A DNA stretch of 64,000 nt from Acidimicrobiaceae bacterium (GTDB taxonomy: Bacteria; Actinomycetota; Acidimicrobiia; Acidimicrobiales; Aldehydirespiratoraceae). Location of the stretch: positions 1 through 64,000 of the forward strand of contig JAPOUM010000022.1 in assembly GCA_026708645.1 (NCBI GenBank). Reading direction: 5' to 3'. The notes beneath the pieces were generated by a model. It worked only from the letters and a program-made list of their open reading frames with translations. It searched no databases and was not told the DNA's origin. The translations under genes were made by a program, and so were the position numbers. Below, one piece after another: positions 17,773-26,015 of this stretch (the first letter of the stretch is position 1; every line of letters starts with the position of its first letter).

Positions 17773-18576
17773 TCAAGATCTCGCAAGCGCCGCGCTTATG
17801 GCTTCGCGGACGGCGGCGGGGTTCTCCAGCTGCATGAAGTGGCCTGTCCGGTCGAGGCGCACCGCGTTCGCGAGGCCCTCGCCGAAAGCCTCCAGCAAAG
17901 GGCGGGCGGCGCGCTCGGGCGTCATTCTGTCTTCGACGCCGAGCACCAGTGTGACGGGGCATCGCACCCGTGCCGCAGCCGTCTCGGCGCTGTCGTAGGC
18001 GTCGCATGCCGCAAGATCCGCAGCCAGCACCCCCGCCGCGGAGCGTTCGAGCAGCGCCATGTTGGCGCCGATCAGCCACATTCCCGGCGAGGCGTGGCCG
18101 CCGGTTCGGGCGCGGCTGCCGACGCCCCATGAGGTGATGAGCCGCCCGGCGAGCGGGTCGCCCTCAGCCGCCGCGGACAGCAGCGCGCCATGCACCGGCA
18201 TCGCCGCGGCGACGCCGAGAAGCGTGAGCGAAGCGGCGACTTCAGGGTGCTGCGCCGCCGCCTCCAGCGCCACGAAACTGCCCATGGAGTGGCCCAGCAA
18301 ATGCGCCGGCGCCAATCCCAGGCAGTCCACCGTCTCGGCGAGCCATGCCCCCATCTCGGCGATGCCGGTCAGCGCGGGGCCTTCGCTGCCGCCGTGTCCG
18401 GGCAGGTCCACCGCCGCCGCCCGATAGCCGCGGCGAGCCATCCAGCGGGTCTGCAGTTGCCACACCGTGCGGTCGCACCCCGCTCCGTGTATCAGCACTG
18501 CCGCGGGCTCGTCGCCGTCGATGCTCCTGCCGCCGGTGGCGAAACGCACCCTGCGACCGTTTATCTGCTGATCCAC
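17773..18576 (-). CDS. Alpha/beta-hydrolase
   Basis: A 267-residue hydrolase. Oxyanion-hole region VLIHGAGCDRTVWQLQTRWM, nucleophile elbow LLGHSMGS (Ser in GHSMG), acid region VTLVLGVEDRMTPERAAR and catalytic His in LDRTGHFMQLENP are all present and in order. DLPGHGGSEGP is typical of the esterase/lactonase-like group. GTG at 18576 (VDQQINGRRVRF) fits the family N-terminus better than the longer open frame to 18642. The substrate is unknown. It stands alone, with a dispersed repeat element about 100 bp upstream. Confidence 0.85.
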   Translation of the reverse strand: MDQQINGRRVRFATGGRSIDGDEPAAVLIHGAGCDRTVWQLQTRWMARRGYRAAAVDLPGHGGSEGPALTGIAEMGAWLAETVDCLGLAPAHLLGHSMGSFVALEAAAQHPEVAASLTLLGVAAAMPVHGALLSAAAEGDPLAGRLITSWGVGSRARTGGHASPGMWLIGANMALLERSAAGVLAADLAACDAYDSAETAAARVRCPVTLVLGVEDRMTPERAARPLLEAFGEGLANAVRLDRTGHFMQLENPAAVREAISAALARS

Positions 18577-18676
18577 TGCGATTCTCCGGGTCTGTGTGCT
18601 CTGGCTGAACCGGCGGCGCCGCTCGCGGGCCGCTCGGGCCACGGCATCACGCGACGCTTACGGAGTGCGCGGGCAG

Positions 18677-18714
18677 GCGAGATTTCGTCGCGTCGCAAAG
18701 GTGCCACTCCCGCC
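18677..18714. repeat. Dispersed upstream element (18.7 kb copy)
   Basis: Reads GCGAGATTTCGTCGCGTCGC then AAAGGTGCCACTCCCGCC. It resembles the copies at 32673, 37401-37589 and 52374 and lies upstream of the minus-strand hydrolase. Confidence 0.6.
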
Positions 18715-18779
18715 ATCTGTCCCTCGACCCGTTCGCTTGTCGTCCCATTCGCCCCCCTGCCCCCGGTTTGCTCGGCCTC

Positions 18780-20072
18780 TCAGCGCTGCGAGGCCTTGAG
18801 AGCCCGCCGGAGATCGTCGATGATGTCTTGCGGGTCTTCCAAGCCGACCGAGACCCTCACCAGGTCCTCGCTCACGCCGGCGGCTTGCAGGTCCTGCGAC
18901 GACATCTGCTGATGCGTGGTGCTCGCAGGGTGGATCACCAGAGTCTTGGCGTCGCCGACATTGGCCAGATGCGAGGCCAGGCGAACCGCAGAGATGAACT
19001 CAGCGCCCGCTTCACGCCCGCCGACGATGCCGAAACTCAAGACGGCGCCGGCGCCTTTCGGGTAAAGCCTCGCCGCCAGACCATGGTCGGGATGGTCCGG
19101 CCGCGACGGATGCCTCACCCAGGCGACCGCTTCGTCGGCTGCCAGCGCCTCGGCCACTAGCTCGGTGTTGGACACATGGCGTTGCATTCTGACGGGCAGC
19201 GTTTCTATGCCTTGCAGGATCTGGAAGGCGTTGGCCGGACTCAGGCAGGCGCCGAAGTCGCGCAGGCCCTCGGCTCGGGCTCGGCTGATGAAAGCCGCCG
19301 GACCGAACTCGTCGCTGAAGCTGATGCCGTGATAGCCGGCGCAGGGCTCGGTGATGGTCGAGAAGAGGCCCGAGGCGTCCCAGTCGAAACGTCCGGCGTC
19401 CACGAGCACGCCTCCCAGCGCGACGCCGTGGCCGCCGAGGAACTTGGTGGCCGAGTGCATCACCATGTCGGCGCCGTGTTCGAAGGGGCGCATGAGGTAG
19501 GGGGTCGAGAAGGTGGAGTCCACCATCAGAGGCAGTCCGTGACGGTGGGCCGCGTCGGCCACTGCGGCAATGTCGAGAACCTCGATTCCGGGGTTTCCGA
19601 GAGTCTCTGCGAACACCAGGCGAGTCTGCGGGTTGATCGCGGCGGCGAACTCTGCGGGCCGGCGGGGATCCACGAAAGTGGTGGTGATGCCGAACCGGGG
19701 AAGCGTCAGGTTGAGCATGTTGTGGGTGCCGCCGTAGATGTTGCGGCTGGCGACGATGTGCCCGCCGGCGCCCATGAGGGTGGACACCGCCAGAAAGAAG
19801 GCCGCTTGGCCGCTGGCGGCCGCCACCGCGCCGACGCCTCCCTCCAGCGCCGCGACCCGCTCCTCGAGAACCGCCACGGTCGGGTTGGATATCCGCGAGT
19901 AGATGTGTCCGGGGATTTCGAGATTGAACAGCCCGGCGGCTTGGTCGACGTCGTCGAAGGCGTAGGAGGTGGTGAAGTAGATCGGCACGGCGGTGGCGCC
20001 GGTCGTCGGGTCGCTGTGCTGCCCGGCGTGGAGGCTGAGCGTGTCGAAACGCAGGAAGTCGGGCTCTACCAC
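18780..20072 (-). CDS. metY: O-acetylhomoserine sulfhydrylase
   Basis: A 430-residue Cys/Met-metabolism PLP enzyme making homocysteine from O-acetylhomoserine and sulfide. Family blocks are clear: [13 protein letters not shown] [81 protein letters not shown], and the PLP lysine in [11 protein letters not shown]. Length and the long C-terminal half (GFPASCLS-like [20 protein letters not shown]) suit MetY rather than MetB/MetC. MetX is not in the window. A palindromic element sits about 65-75 bp upstream. Confidence 0.93.
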   Translation of the reverse strand: MVEPDFLRFDTLSLHAGQHSDPTTGATAVPIYFTTSYAFDDVDQAAGLFNLEIPGHIYSRISNPTVAVLEERVAALEGGVGAVAAASGQAAFFLAVSTLMGAGGHIVASRNIYGGTHNMLNLTLPRFGITTTFVDPRRPAEFAAAINPQTRLVFAETLGNPGIEVLDIAAVADAAHRHGLPLMVDSTFSTPYLMRPFEHGADMVMHSATKFLGGHGVALGGVLVDAGRFDWDASGLFSTITEPCAGYHGISFSDEFGPAAFISRARAEGLRDFGACLSPANAFQILQGIETLPVRMQRHVSNTELVAEALAADEAVAWVRHPSRPDHPDHGLAARLYPKGAGAVLSFGIVGGREAGAEFISAVRLASHLANVGDAKTLVIHPASTTHQQMSSQDLQAAGVSEDLVRVSVGLEDPQDIIDDLRRALKASQR

Positions 20073-20134
20073 AGCGGCGAGCCTAGACGTCGGTTCGCAT
20101 CGCTGCCCTGACGCCGAAGGATGAATGTTACATG

Positions 20135-20150
20135 ACAGAAGTCTGTACAG
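20135..20150. promoter_or_regulatory. Overlapping palindromes upstream of metY
   Basis: ACAGA-AG-TCTGT at 20135-20146 overlaps CTGTACAG at 20143-20150. The position, 63-78 bp upstream of the metY start on the minus strand, suits an operator, but I cannot name a regulator. Confidence 0.35.
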
Positions 20151-20256
20151 TTCGGCTGTAAGGTAAGCGCTCCGCTCGTCTGGGACGATCGCACCGCATC
20201 ATCCACACATCCGCCTGCGACAAGACAATCGTCATGGCTGTCAAACAACGCAAAGA

Positions 20257-20284
20257 CGCTTACCGATAATCGCTTACCGATAAT
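20257..20284. repeat. 14-bp tandem duplication CGCTTACCGATAAT
   Basis: Two perfect adjacent copies in an AT-richer pocket between metY and the GMC remnant. The surrounding 20073-20350 has no supported gene. Confidence 0.7.
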
Positions 20285-20350
20285 TCAAAAGAAAAGCCTT
20301 CAACCCAGTCAAGGCCGGCATTGGCTGCGACGACCGCCTCCGCCTCGTCT

Positions 20351-20515
20351 TCAAGGGGGCGAATGAAACCTCCTCGGTGCAGATACGAGCGTCGGCGGGG
20401 GCGTCAGTGACAACGGTCGGCTGGACGACGGGGTCGGCGCTGAGTCGGTTGGCGAGCGCCCGGCCGAGCCGCCGCCGACGATCACATAGTCGTAACGGCG
20501 GTTGTGGTCTGCCAT
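20351..20515 (-). pseudogene. GMC oxidoreductase N-terminal remnant
   Basis: From ATG 20515 the frame reads MADHNRRYDYVIVGGGSAG, the dinucleotide-binding start of GMC flavoenzymes such as choline dehydrogenase. It then breaks: continuing in a different frame gives LANRLSADPVVQPTVV, the expected next block (usually SAGALANRLSADP). After that, homology ends within about 40 codons. This is a frameshifted and truncated 5' fragment. Choline dehydrogenase would supply betaine, which fits the nearby MttB-type operon, but that link is inference. Confidence 0.75.
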
Positions 20516-20612
20516 GTCAGCCTCGCTATCCGGCACCTCCACGCCGCGGTCGGCGTACCATGCCACGAAGGCGACCCTGTCTCTGAGGGCCTCCGACCAC
20601 GAAGGCGCCGCA

Positions 20613-21050
20613 ATGACCGAGACCCCCCGGCCCCGACCTGCGCCGACGGCGGCGGGGCGCTGCCTTTGCGGCGGGGTCAGCTACGAAGTCCGCGGTCCGC
20701 TGCGCCCGGTGTTGAACTGCCACTGCCGGCGCTGCCGCCGATGGACGGGCCACTTCATGGCGGCGACCAACTGTCGGCAGACCGACCTGCGTCTGCTGTC
20801 CGACGAATCGCTGTCCTGGCATCACCCCACCGACGATCCCAACGTGGCCTACGGCTTCTGCAGCGACTGCGGCGGTTCGCTGTTCTGGAAAGTGCGGGAA
20901 GGACCCGACGATCAGGCCGACCACGTCTCCATCTGCGCCGGCACTCTGGACCTCCCCACCGGCTTGACCACGCAAGGCGCTCTGTTCACGCCCGAGGCCG
21001 CCGACTATCACACCCTCGACCCGAACGTGGAAGCCCGTCACCAAGAGTAA
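20613..21050 (+). CDS. GFA (CENP-V/Mss4-fold) family protein
   Basis: A 145-residue zinc protein of the GFA family, first described as glutathione-dependent formaldehyde-activating enzyme. Zinc-ligand patterns are visible: CLCGG at 17-21, NCHCRRC at 35-41 and GFCSDCGG further on. The body (TDLRLLSDESLSWHHP, PNVAYGFCSDCGGSLFWKV) is typical. ATG at 20613 begins where family similarity begins; the open frame further upstream overlaps the GMC remnant. Many GFA proteins have no proven formaldehyde role, so a link to the C1 operon is only suggestive. Confidence 0.88.
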   Translation: MTETPRPRPAPTAAGRCLCGGVSYEVRGPLRPVLNCHCRRCRRWTGHFMAATNCRQTDLRLLSDESLSWHHPTDDPNVAYGFCSDCGGSLFWKVREGPDDQADHVSICAGTLDLPTGLTTQGALFTPEAADYHTLDPNVEARHQE

Positions 21051-21119
21051 CTCCGCGACAGCAACCGCGTCTGAGACACGAGATCTCCGCGACACGAGAT
21101 CAAGGTGTCTTGGCGAAGG

Positions 21120-22091
21120 TCAGAGCAGAGACTGCTGTCCGAGCGTGGGCGCTGCTGCTGCGAGCGGTTCGAGTCCCCGGTTCACAACATCGTCAAGACG
21201 CTCTTCGATGTCACAGAGACTGGCCACGGGCAGAGCGCCTCGCTGCTCGAGTTCCGCATTGCCCGGGCCTTCCCCGTCGCCGCGCCACACTGCGACTTCC
21301 CCGTAACCGTGCTTGAGCGCTTCGGTGGCGCCCGACCAAGTGCCGCCGGTCCCGTAGTCGCTGGCGACGACCAGCGTGAGCGCGGACTGTGCATAGATGA
21401 GCTTGTTGCGGCCCATGGCGCTGCCGACGCTGAAAGCAGCATCCGGGCTGTACGGAGTGCATATGACCGTGCTGCCTTCGTGAACGGCCCTGCGCACATC
21501 GGGCCGTTTGAGCTTGCGCGACAGCGATTCGGCCAGGATCCCGACGACCGCTCCGCCAGCCTCGAAGGCTGCGTCCATGGCGGTCTGATCGACCCCTCGA
21601 GCGCCCCCCGACACCAACGGAATGCCTCGCCGTGCCGCAAGCCGGGCGCACTCTCTGGCCACTTCGCCTCCCTCGGGGGACACGTCGCGGCTGCCGACCA
21701 CTCCCAGCCCGAGCGTGCCGAGCTGCTCGATCGCACCGGCGGCATACAACAGCGGGGGCGCCTTCGCTGCAAGCCGGTGCCGCCACCCGCTCGGATAGTG
21801 CTCGTCGAAGACGGTGACGGTGCGGATGCCCGACTGCTCCAGCCGCTCCAGTTCGAAAGCCACTGCGGTCGCTCGCTGCGAGAGTCCGACGACTCGTCCG
21901 GCGACGTCTGCTGGCAAGCCGTGATCTTGCACGAGTTGTGCTTCACCCTTGTTGAGAAGCACAGCGGGATCCATGCCTCCTCCATTCGCGTCAAGCAGCC
22001 GCCAAAACTCAGATGCCTTGAAGGGTTGCACACCCTCAGCGCAGAGACGACCGGCAAGCAAGATCGTGACCAACGAGTCGTCGTGCCTCAA
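21120..22091 (-). CDS. DprA/Smf-like Rossmann protein, partner of RecQ-PRTase
   Basis: A 323-residue protein. The DprA fold blocks are plain: LGVVGSRDVSPEGGEVAREC (DprA VGSR motif), LVSGGARGVDQTAMDAAFEAGG, TVICTPYSPDAAFSVGSAMG, RNKLIYAQSALTLVVASDYG and GGTWSGATEAL. DprA normally loads RecA on single-stranded DNA during transformation; SLOG-type relatives act in nucleotide-linked immunity. The TTG start overlaps the TGA of the RecQ gene, so the two are coupled. A DprA-like antitoxin paired with a phosphoribosyltransferase toxin is the make-up of the ShosTA defence system; here the phosphoribosyltransferase is fused to a helicase. A defence role is inference; the fold is not. Confidence 0.85.
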   Translation of the reverse strand: MRHDDSLVTILLAGRLCAEGVQPFKASEFWRLLDANGGGMDPAVLLNKGEAQLVQDHGLPADVAGRVVGLSQRATAVAFELERLEQSGIRTVTVFDEHYPSGWRHRLAAKAPPLLYAAGAIEQLGTLGLGVVGSRDVSPEGGEVARECARLAARRGIPLVSGGARGVDQTAMDAAFEAGGAVVGILAESLSRKLKRPDVRRAVHEGSTVICTPYSPDAAFSVGSAMGRNKLIYAQSALTLVVASDYGTGGTWSGATEALKHGYGEVAVWRGDGEGPGNAELEQRGALPVASLCDIEERLDDVVNRGLEPLAAAAPTLGQQSLL

Positions 22092-24154
22092 GTGAGCGAC
22101 CTCCCGGCGGTGTCCGCCAATGCGAACGGGAACACCGGTCCAGCTGCCGCTCTGCGCAGCAGAAGACCAACGACCGTCAAGGTCCAGCGCGAATCAACCA
22201 TGTCGTCAACAAGCAGCACCGGACCCGACGGTACTTCACCTGCGATCTCGAAGGCGTCGGCGATGTTGCGGTACTGCTGCTGGTTGTTCTGCATCGTCTT
22301 TTGGGGCTTGGTGTCTTTGACCTTGACGACTGCATCCTTGCAGACCAGCCCGAGCGATGACGCCAAGCGGCGGGCGAAGTCTCGCACCAGTTCGTGCCGA
22401 CGCAACGAAGGCACATAGGCAACCCAGCCAGGCGCAGGCTCAGGCCTCCAGCGGTTCTGGATCAGATCCCGTGCCGCTTCGACGAGTTGTTCGTCGAACC
22501 TTCCGGCCTGCTGCTTGCCGGACCGCACCAGCCGGCCCCAGCCGCCGTCGCCCCAGACGGCGAGTACTCGCCCTTCTTCAAGCCTGTCAGCCAAAGGAAT
22601 CCTCTTACCGTCGGGGAACTGCCTGCGAGCTTCGATCGCGCGCTCAGACTTGCGTAGGAAGTCGACAGCCTGCTGGACCACAGCCGGTTCGAACTTCCGG
22701 TCCATGCTCTCGCCACTGCAATTGTCACAAGTCCCGCATGGTTCGGAATCATGGTCGTCGAGGTAGCTGCGCAGAAGACGCATCCGACACTCGCCGGTGC
22801 TGATGTAATCCCGCATCTGCTTCTGCTCCGACCGACGAAGAGTTGTGACGGCAGCCACCCGTTCATGGTCGAATTTCCAGCGAGCCAACGTTCGCAGCCA
22901 CCTCTTATCTTCGCGCTCTACCGCTCCCTCGACTTCCAGAATCTTGAGCAGGCTCTCCAGCCGTCCTTGACGCATGTTGACTTCCGCGAGGATCTCTTTG
23001 GTCGTCATAGCAACAGCATTGCGCTCGAGCACGCGAACGACCTCTTCAGCCAGTTCTGGCGCAGGAAAGGCTGAGTCGATGAAATAGTCGTTGATATCCG
23101 CGTCCTCGCCACCCTGCAGGAGGATGCCCCACGATTCTGTCAGAGCGCGTCCGGCCCGCCCGACCTGCTGGTAATAGGTCACCGGCGACCCTGGTGCCTG
23201 AAAGTGGATGACGAAAGCCAAGTCGGGCTTGTCGAATCCCATGCCCAAAGCCGATGTGGCCACTACCACTTTTACCCGGTTGGCGATCAGGTCACGCTCG
23301 ACGGCTTGGCGGTGTTCGAGGTCGTCCCCACCGCTGTATGCCTGAGCGGCTATGCCCTGTGATCTGAGCCAGTCGGCAACCCGTCCGGTGTCAGCGACGG
23401 TCAGGCAGTAGACGATGCCCGTGCCTGGCAGTTCCCCAGTCACTGAGGCGAGCCAAACCAGCCGCTCAGCTTGCCCCGGCTTGTCGATTGCGTGAAGCCG
23501 GAGGCCGCTTCGCTCAAGAGTGCCCCTCATCGGCACGAAGTCGGCGCCGAGTTGCGCGGTCACATCAGCGATGACGCGATCATTAGCCGTGGCGGTGCAG
23601 CACAGAACCGGCACACCGGAAGGCAGCAGGTCCAGCACCCGGACCAACCGCCGGTAGTCGGGCCGGAAGTCGTGGCCCCAGTCGGAGATGCAGTGGGCCT
23701 CGTCGATCACCAACAGGCCGCTGCGCCGGCCGACTGACGGCAGCACTTCAGCACGGAACTGTTGGTTCGCCAGTCGTTCAGGCGAGATCAGCAAGACATC
23801 CACCTCTTCTGCGTAAATCTGCTCCGTAACCTCTGCCCACTCGTCACTGTTCGAGCTGTTGATGGTTGCGGCACGAACTCCGAGCCGCTCGGCGGCCTCG
23901 ATCTGGTTGCGCATGAGCGCCAACAGAGGCGACACCAAAAGCGTGGGGCCCAGCCCGCGAGCACGCAACAACCGGGTGGCGATGAAGTAGACGGCGCTCT
24001 TGCCCCAGCCTGTCCGCTGAACCAGCAACACACGGCCACGGTCGGCCACCAGTGCCGAGATCGCCTCGAGCTGGTCAGCCCTAAAGGCTGTCGCCCGGTC
24101 GCCGGTCAGTCTCCGCAGCAACTCCAACGCCTCGGATTCAAGACCATCTCTCAT
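22088..24154 (-). CDS. RecQ helicase with C-terminal phosphoribosyltransferase domain
   Basis: A 688-residue fusion. Helicase motifs: QRTGWGKSA (Walker A, 47-54), SPLLALMRNQ, DEAHCISDWGHDFRPDYRRL (from 151), CCTATAND, ATSALGMGFDKPD and QQVGRAGR. The RecQ zinc site follows (GECRMRLLRSYLDD then CGTCDNC). No HRDC domain is evident. The last 130 residues end in a PRPP-binding type I phosphoribosyltransferase loop, VLLVDDMVDSRWT (646-658), as in ComF-like enzymes. The combination helicase, PRTase and DprA echoes the competence set ComFA-ComFC-DprA and also the ShosTA pair. First gene of a two-gene operon; I do not know a characterised protein with this arrangement. Confidence 0.85.
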   Translation of the reverse strand: MRDGLESEALELLRRLTGDRATAFRADQLEAISALVADRGRVLLVQRTGWGKSAVYFIATRLLRARGLGPTLLVSPLLALMRNQIEAAERLGVRAATINSSNSDEWAEVTEQIYAEEVDVLLISPERLANQQFRAEVLPSVGRRSGLLVIDEAHCISDWGHDFRPDYRRLVRVLDLLPSGVPVLCCTATANDRVIADVTAQLGADFVPMRGTLERSGLRLHAIDKPGQAERLVWLASVTGELPGTGIVYCLTVADTGRVADWLRSQGIAAQAYSGGDDLEHRQAVERDLIANRVKVVVATSALGMGFDKPDLAFVIHFQAPGSPVTYYQQVGRAGRALTESWGILLQGGEDADINDYFIDSAFPAPELAEEVVRVLERNAVAMTTKEILAEVNMRQGRLESLLKILEVEGAVEREDKRWLRTLARWKFDHERVAAVTTLRRSEQKQMRDYISTGECRMRLLRSYLDDHDSEPCGTCDNCSGESMDRKFEPAVVQQAVDFLRKSERAIEARRQFPDGKRIPLADRLEEGRVLAVWGDGGWGRLVRSGKQQAGRFDEQLVEAARDLIQNRWRPEPAPGWVAYVPSLRRHELVRDFARRLASSLGLVCKDAVVKVKDTKPQKTMQNNQQQYRNIADAFEIAGEVPSGPVLLVDDMVDSRWTLTVVGLLLRRAAAGPVFPFALADTAGRSLT

Positions 24155-24267
24155 CAGACTGGACTGTATGCAAGCCCTATGACATCACTGCAACCAGCAG
24201 CGCCTCCCAGCCTCGGCGTCGGCGAATTCGAGGCGATCCGAGTTCGCCGGCCCGGTGCGGCGGCTCG

Positions 24268-24441
24268 CTAGCGGGTGGCGTCTAAGCGGTCCAGCGGGCC
24301 GTCCCAGGCGAGGATGCCCCGGTCGGCGGTGACCAAGCGGTGACTGTTCATGGCGGTTGCGACGATGACGCGGGCAGCCGGATCGCCGGGCAGCCCCTCA
24401 AGAGCGCCGGCGCGGGCGGCTGTCTCGCCGTCGAGCGGGTA
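24268..24441 (-). pseudogene. VapC-type PIN toxin C-terminal remnant
   Basis: The last 57 residues of this frame (ALEGLPGDPAARVIVATAMN then SHRLVTADRGILAWDG) match the C-terminal half of VapC PIN-domain toxins, including the GDPAxRxIVATA and LVTxDxxIL blocks. The N-terminal half with the first acidic residues is absent; upstream the frame runs antisense to the SCP2 gene and is not related. No VapB is seen. The 5' end was probably replaced by the SCP2 gene region. Confidence 0.7.
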
Positions 24442-24451
24442 GCCTGCGTCG

Positions 24452-24871
24452 GTGACCGCAGAGCCCGCAGGCGCACCCCAGGAAGGCCGCGCGCCGCAGT
24501 TCCCCAGCGACGAATGGGTCGGCTGGCTGGACGCGACGCTCTCGCAGTGCCGCGTCGACGACTCATTGAGCCTGGTCCTGCGATACCGGGTGGCCAGCGA
24601 CGACGGACCGCATTTCTGCTGGGACGTGCGCATCCAAGACGGCCGTGTCTCGGCAAGTCCGGCGCAATCCGACGAGGCTGCCGAAGCTGACGATCAGCCG
24701 CATGTGACCCTGACCTCGGATCACGACACGGCCCACGCCATCGCCCTCGAGAGCAGCTCCGCCCAGCGTGCCTTCGCTGAGGGACGGCTGCGCCTGAGCG
24801 GCGACCCGCTGCAGCTGACCGAGGCGCGTCCGGCCCTGGAAGCCATCGGCAAAGCTCTAGCCGAGTCGTAG
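24452..24871 (+). CDS. SCP2 sterol-binding-like domain protein
   Basis: A 139-residue protein with the SCP-2 layout seen in many actinobacterial proteins: short N-terminal helix (WVGWLDATLSQ), strand pair (LSLVLRYRVAS, HFCWDVRIQDGRVSASP), then VTLTSDHDTAHAIA, SSAQRAFAEGRLRLSGDPLQL and a C-terminal helix. The SAQxAFxxGRLRxxGD stretch is diagnostic. GTG at 24452. Ligand unknown; these proteins often bind lipids or appear beside sterol catabolism, of which there is no sign here. It ends 11 bp before the convergent Fpg-type gene. Confidence 0.75.
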   Translation: MTAEPAGAPQEGRAPQFPSDEWVGWLDATLSQCRVDDSLSLVLRYRVASDDGPHFCWDVRIQDGRVSASPAQSDEAAEADDQPHVTLTSDHDTAHAIALESSSAQRAFAEGRLRLSGDPLQLTEARPALEAIGKALAES

Positions 24872-24882
24872 GCCGCAGGCGG

Positions 24883-26001
24883 TTATTTCAGGAAGCGGCT
24901 GGTGGTGTTGTCGGCCAGCACCTTGCCGCCTGTCTGGCAAGTCGGGCAGTAGGCCACCCGGTAGCGGCGGTACTCGACGGCTCGGACCGTGTCGTCGCAG
25001 TTCGGGCACTGCCGGCCCACCCGGTGATGGACGTCGTTGGGGCGGTTCTTTGAGCGGCCCATGTCTTGGAGCTGGCGCTCCGCCGCCAAGCCTCGCTCGA
25101 TCGACGTTCTGATGGCCTCGTGCAGCCGGTCCACGGCTTCGTCGTCGAGACGCGACGCGTTCGTGAACGGGGAGATCCTGGCCGAATGCAGTATTTCGTT
25201 GGCGAGCAGCCTGCCGATGCCGGCCAGATGGGACTGATCCCTCAGGAAGCCGTGAACTCGCTCGCTGGCCGCGCTCAGCCGGCGAGCCAAGTCGTCGCGG
25301 TCTATGGCGTCGGCGTCGGGCCCGAGTCGCGCCAGAGGCTCGGACTCGTCGGGATCGCCTGAGATGAGCCAAACCCCCGCACGGCGCTCCTTGCCGGCTT
25401 CGGTGAGCAGCAGAGCCGAAGAGTCCTCGAAACTCCAGCGGGCCATGCCGCCGCGGGGTTTGGGCGCCTGCGCGGCGTCGCCGCGCAACCTGCCCGCCTG
25501 CATCAGATGCACCACGAAAACCAGGCTCGGGTCCCGGCGCCTGTCGTCGTCCGCCCCGTCACCCCCGTCACCCTCGTCACCTCCGGCGCCGACGACAACA
25601 GCCTCGCCGCCGACGTTGCACTCCCCGTCACCTCCGTCACCTCCGTCACCTCCGTCACCGACGACAGCAGCGTCGTCATCCCCGACGTTGCACTCCCCGT
25701 CATCCCCGACGGCGGCGTCTTCGCTGGCCTTCGCTCGGAGCGCCGGATCGCCCTGCCCAGCGGTGTCGCCCCTGCCACCGCCGCCTTCGCGGGCCGCCGG
25801 ATCGCCCCGCCCGAAGCGCAACAGCAAGTACTTGCCGCGATGGCCGACGCTGACCAGCGGCTCGCCGGCCGCAGCAGCCGGCCGAGGATCGAATGTTTTG
25901 AGCGCGGCCGGGTGAAGCGGCTCGAAACGCTTCAGCGCTATCCCGACGAAAGCTGCCGAGAGCCGCTCGGCATGGGCGACGATCTCGGGCAGTTCCGGCA
26001 T
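24883..26001 (-). CDS. Fpg/Nei-family DNA glycosylase with acidic repeat insert
   Basis: A 372-residue base-excision glycosylase. The catalytic N-terminus MPELPEIVAHAERL, the H2TH region (QSHLAGIGRLLANEILHSAR) and the zinc finger (CPNC...YCPTC near the C-terminus) are intact. Normal length is about 270-290; the excess is a Gly/Asp-rich insert at about residues 68-152, in the N-terminal domain, built from GDGGDGG and ECNVGD repeats. Ends in TTSRFLK instead of the usual Arg-Lys beta-hairpin tip spacing, but the finger cysteines are all present. 14 bp downstream of malate dehydrogenase, probably co-transcribed. The insert is unlikely to fold. Confidence 0.88.
   Translation of the reverse strand: MPELPEIVAHAERLSAAFVGIALKRFEPLHPAALKTFDPRPAAAAGEPLVSVGHRGKYLLLRFGRGDPAAREGGGGRGDTAGQGDPALRAKASEDAAVGDDGECNVGDDDAAVVGDGGDGGDGGDGECNVGGEAVVVGAGGDEGDGGDGADDDRRRDPSLVFVVHLMQAGRLRGDAAQAPKPRGGMARWSFEDSSALLLTEAGKERRAGVWLISGDPDESEPLARLGPDADAIDRDDLARRLSAASERVHGFLRDQSHLAGIGRLLANEILHSARISPFTNASRLDDEAVDRLHEAIRTSIERGLAAERQLQDMGRSKNRPNDVHHRVGRQCPNCDDTVRAVEYRRYRVAYCPTCQTGGKVLADNTTSRFLK
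25548..25705 (-). repeat. GTCACC-type in-frame repeats in Fpg insert
   Basis: Runs of CCGTCACCTCCGTCACCT nine-base units (25626-25664 and a shorter run near 25556-25585), and GACGTTGCACTCCCCGTCA repeated near 25612 and 25682. All keep the frame of the glycosylase. Confidence 0.85.
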
Positions 26002-26015
26002 GCCGGTCTCTGCGG

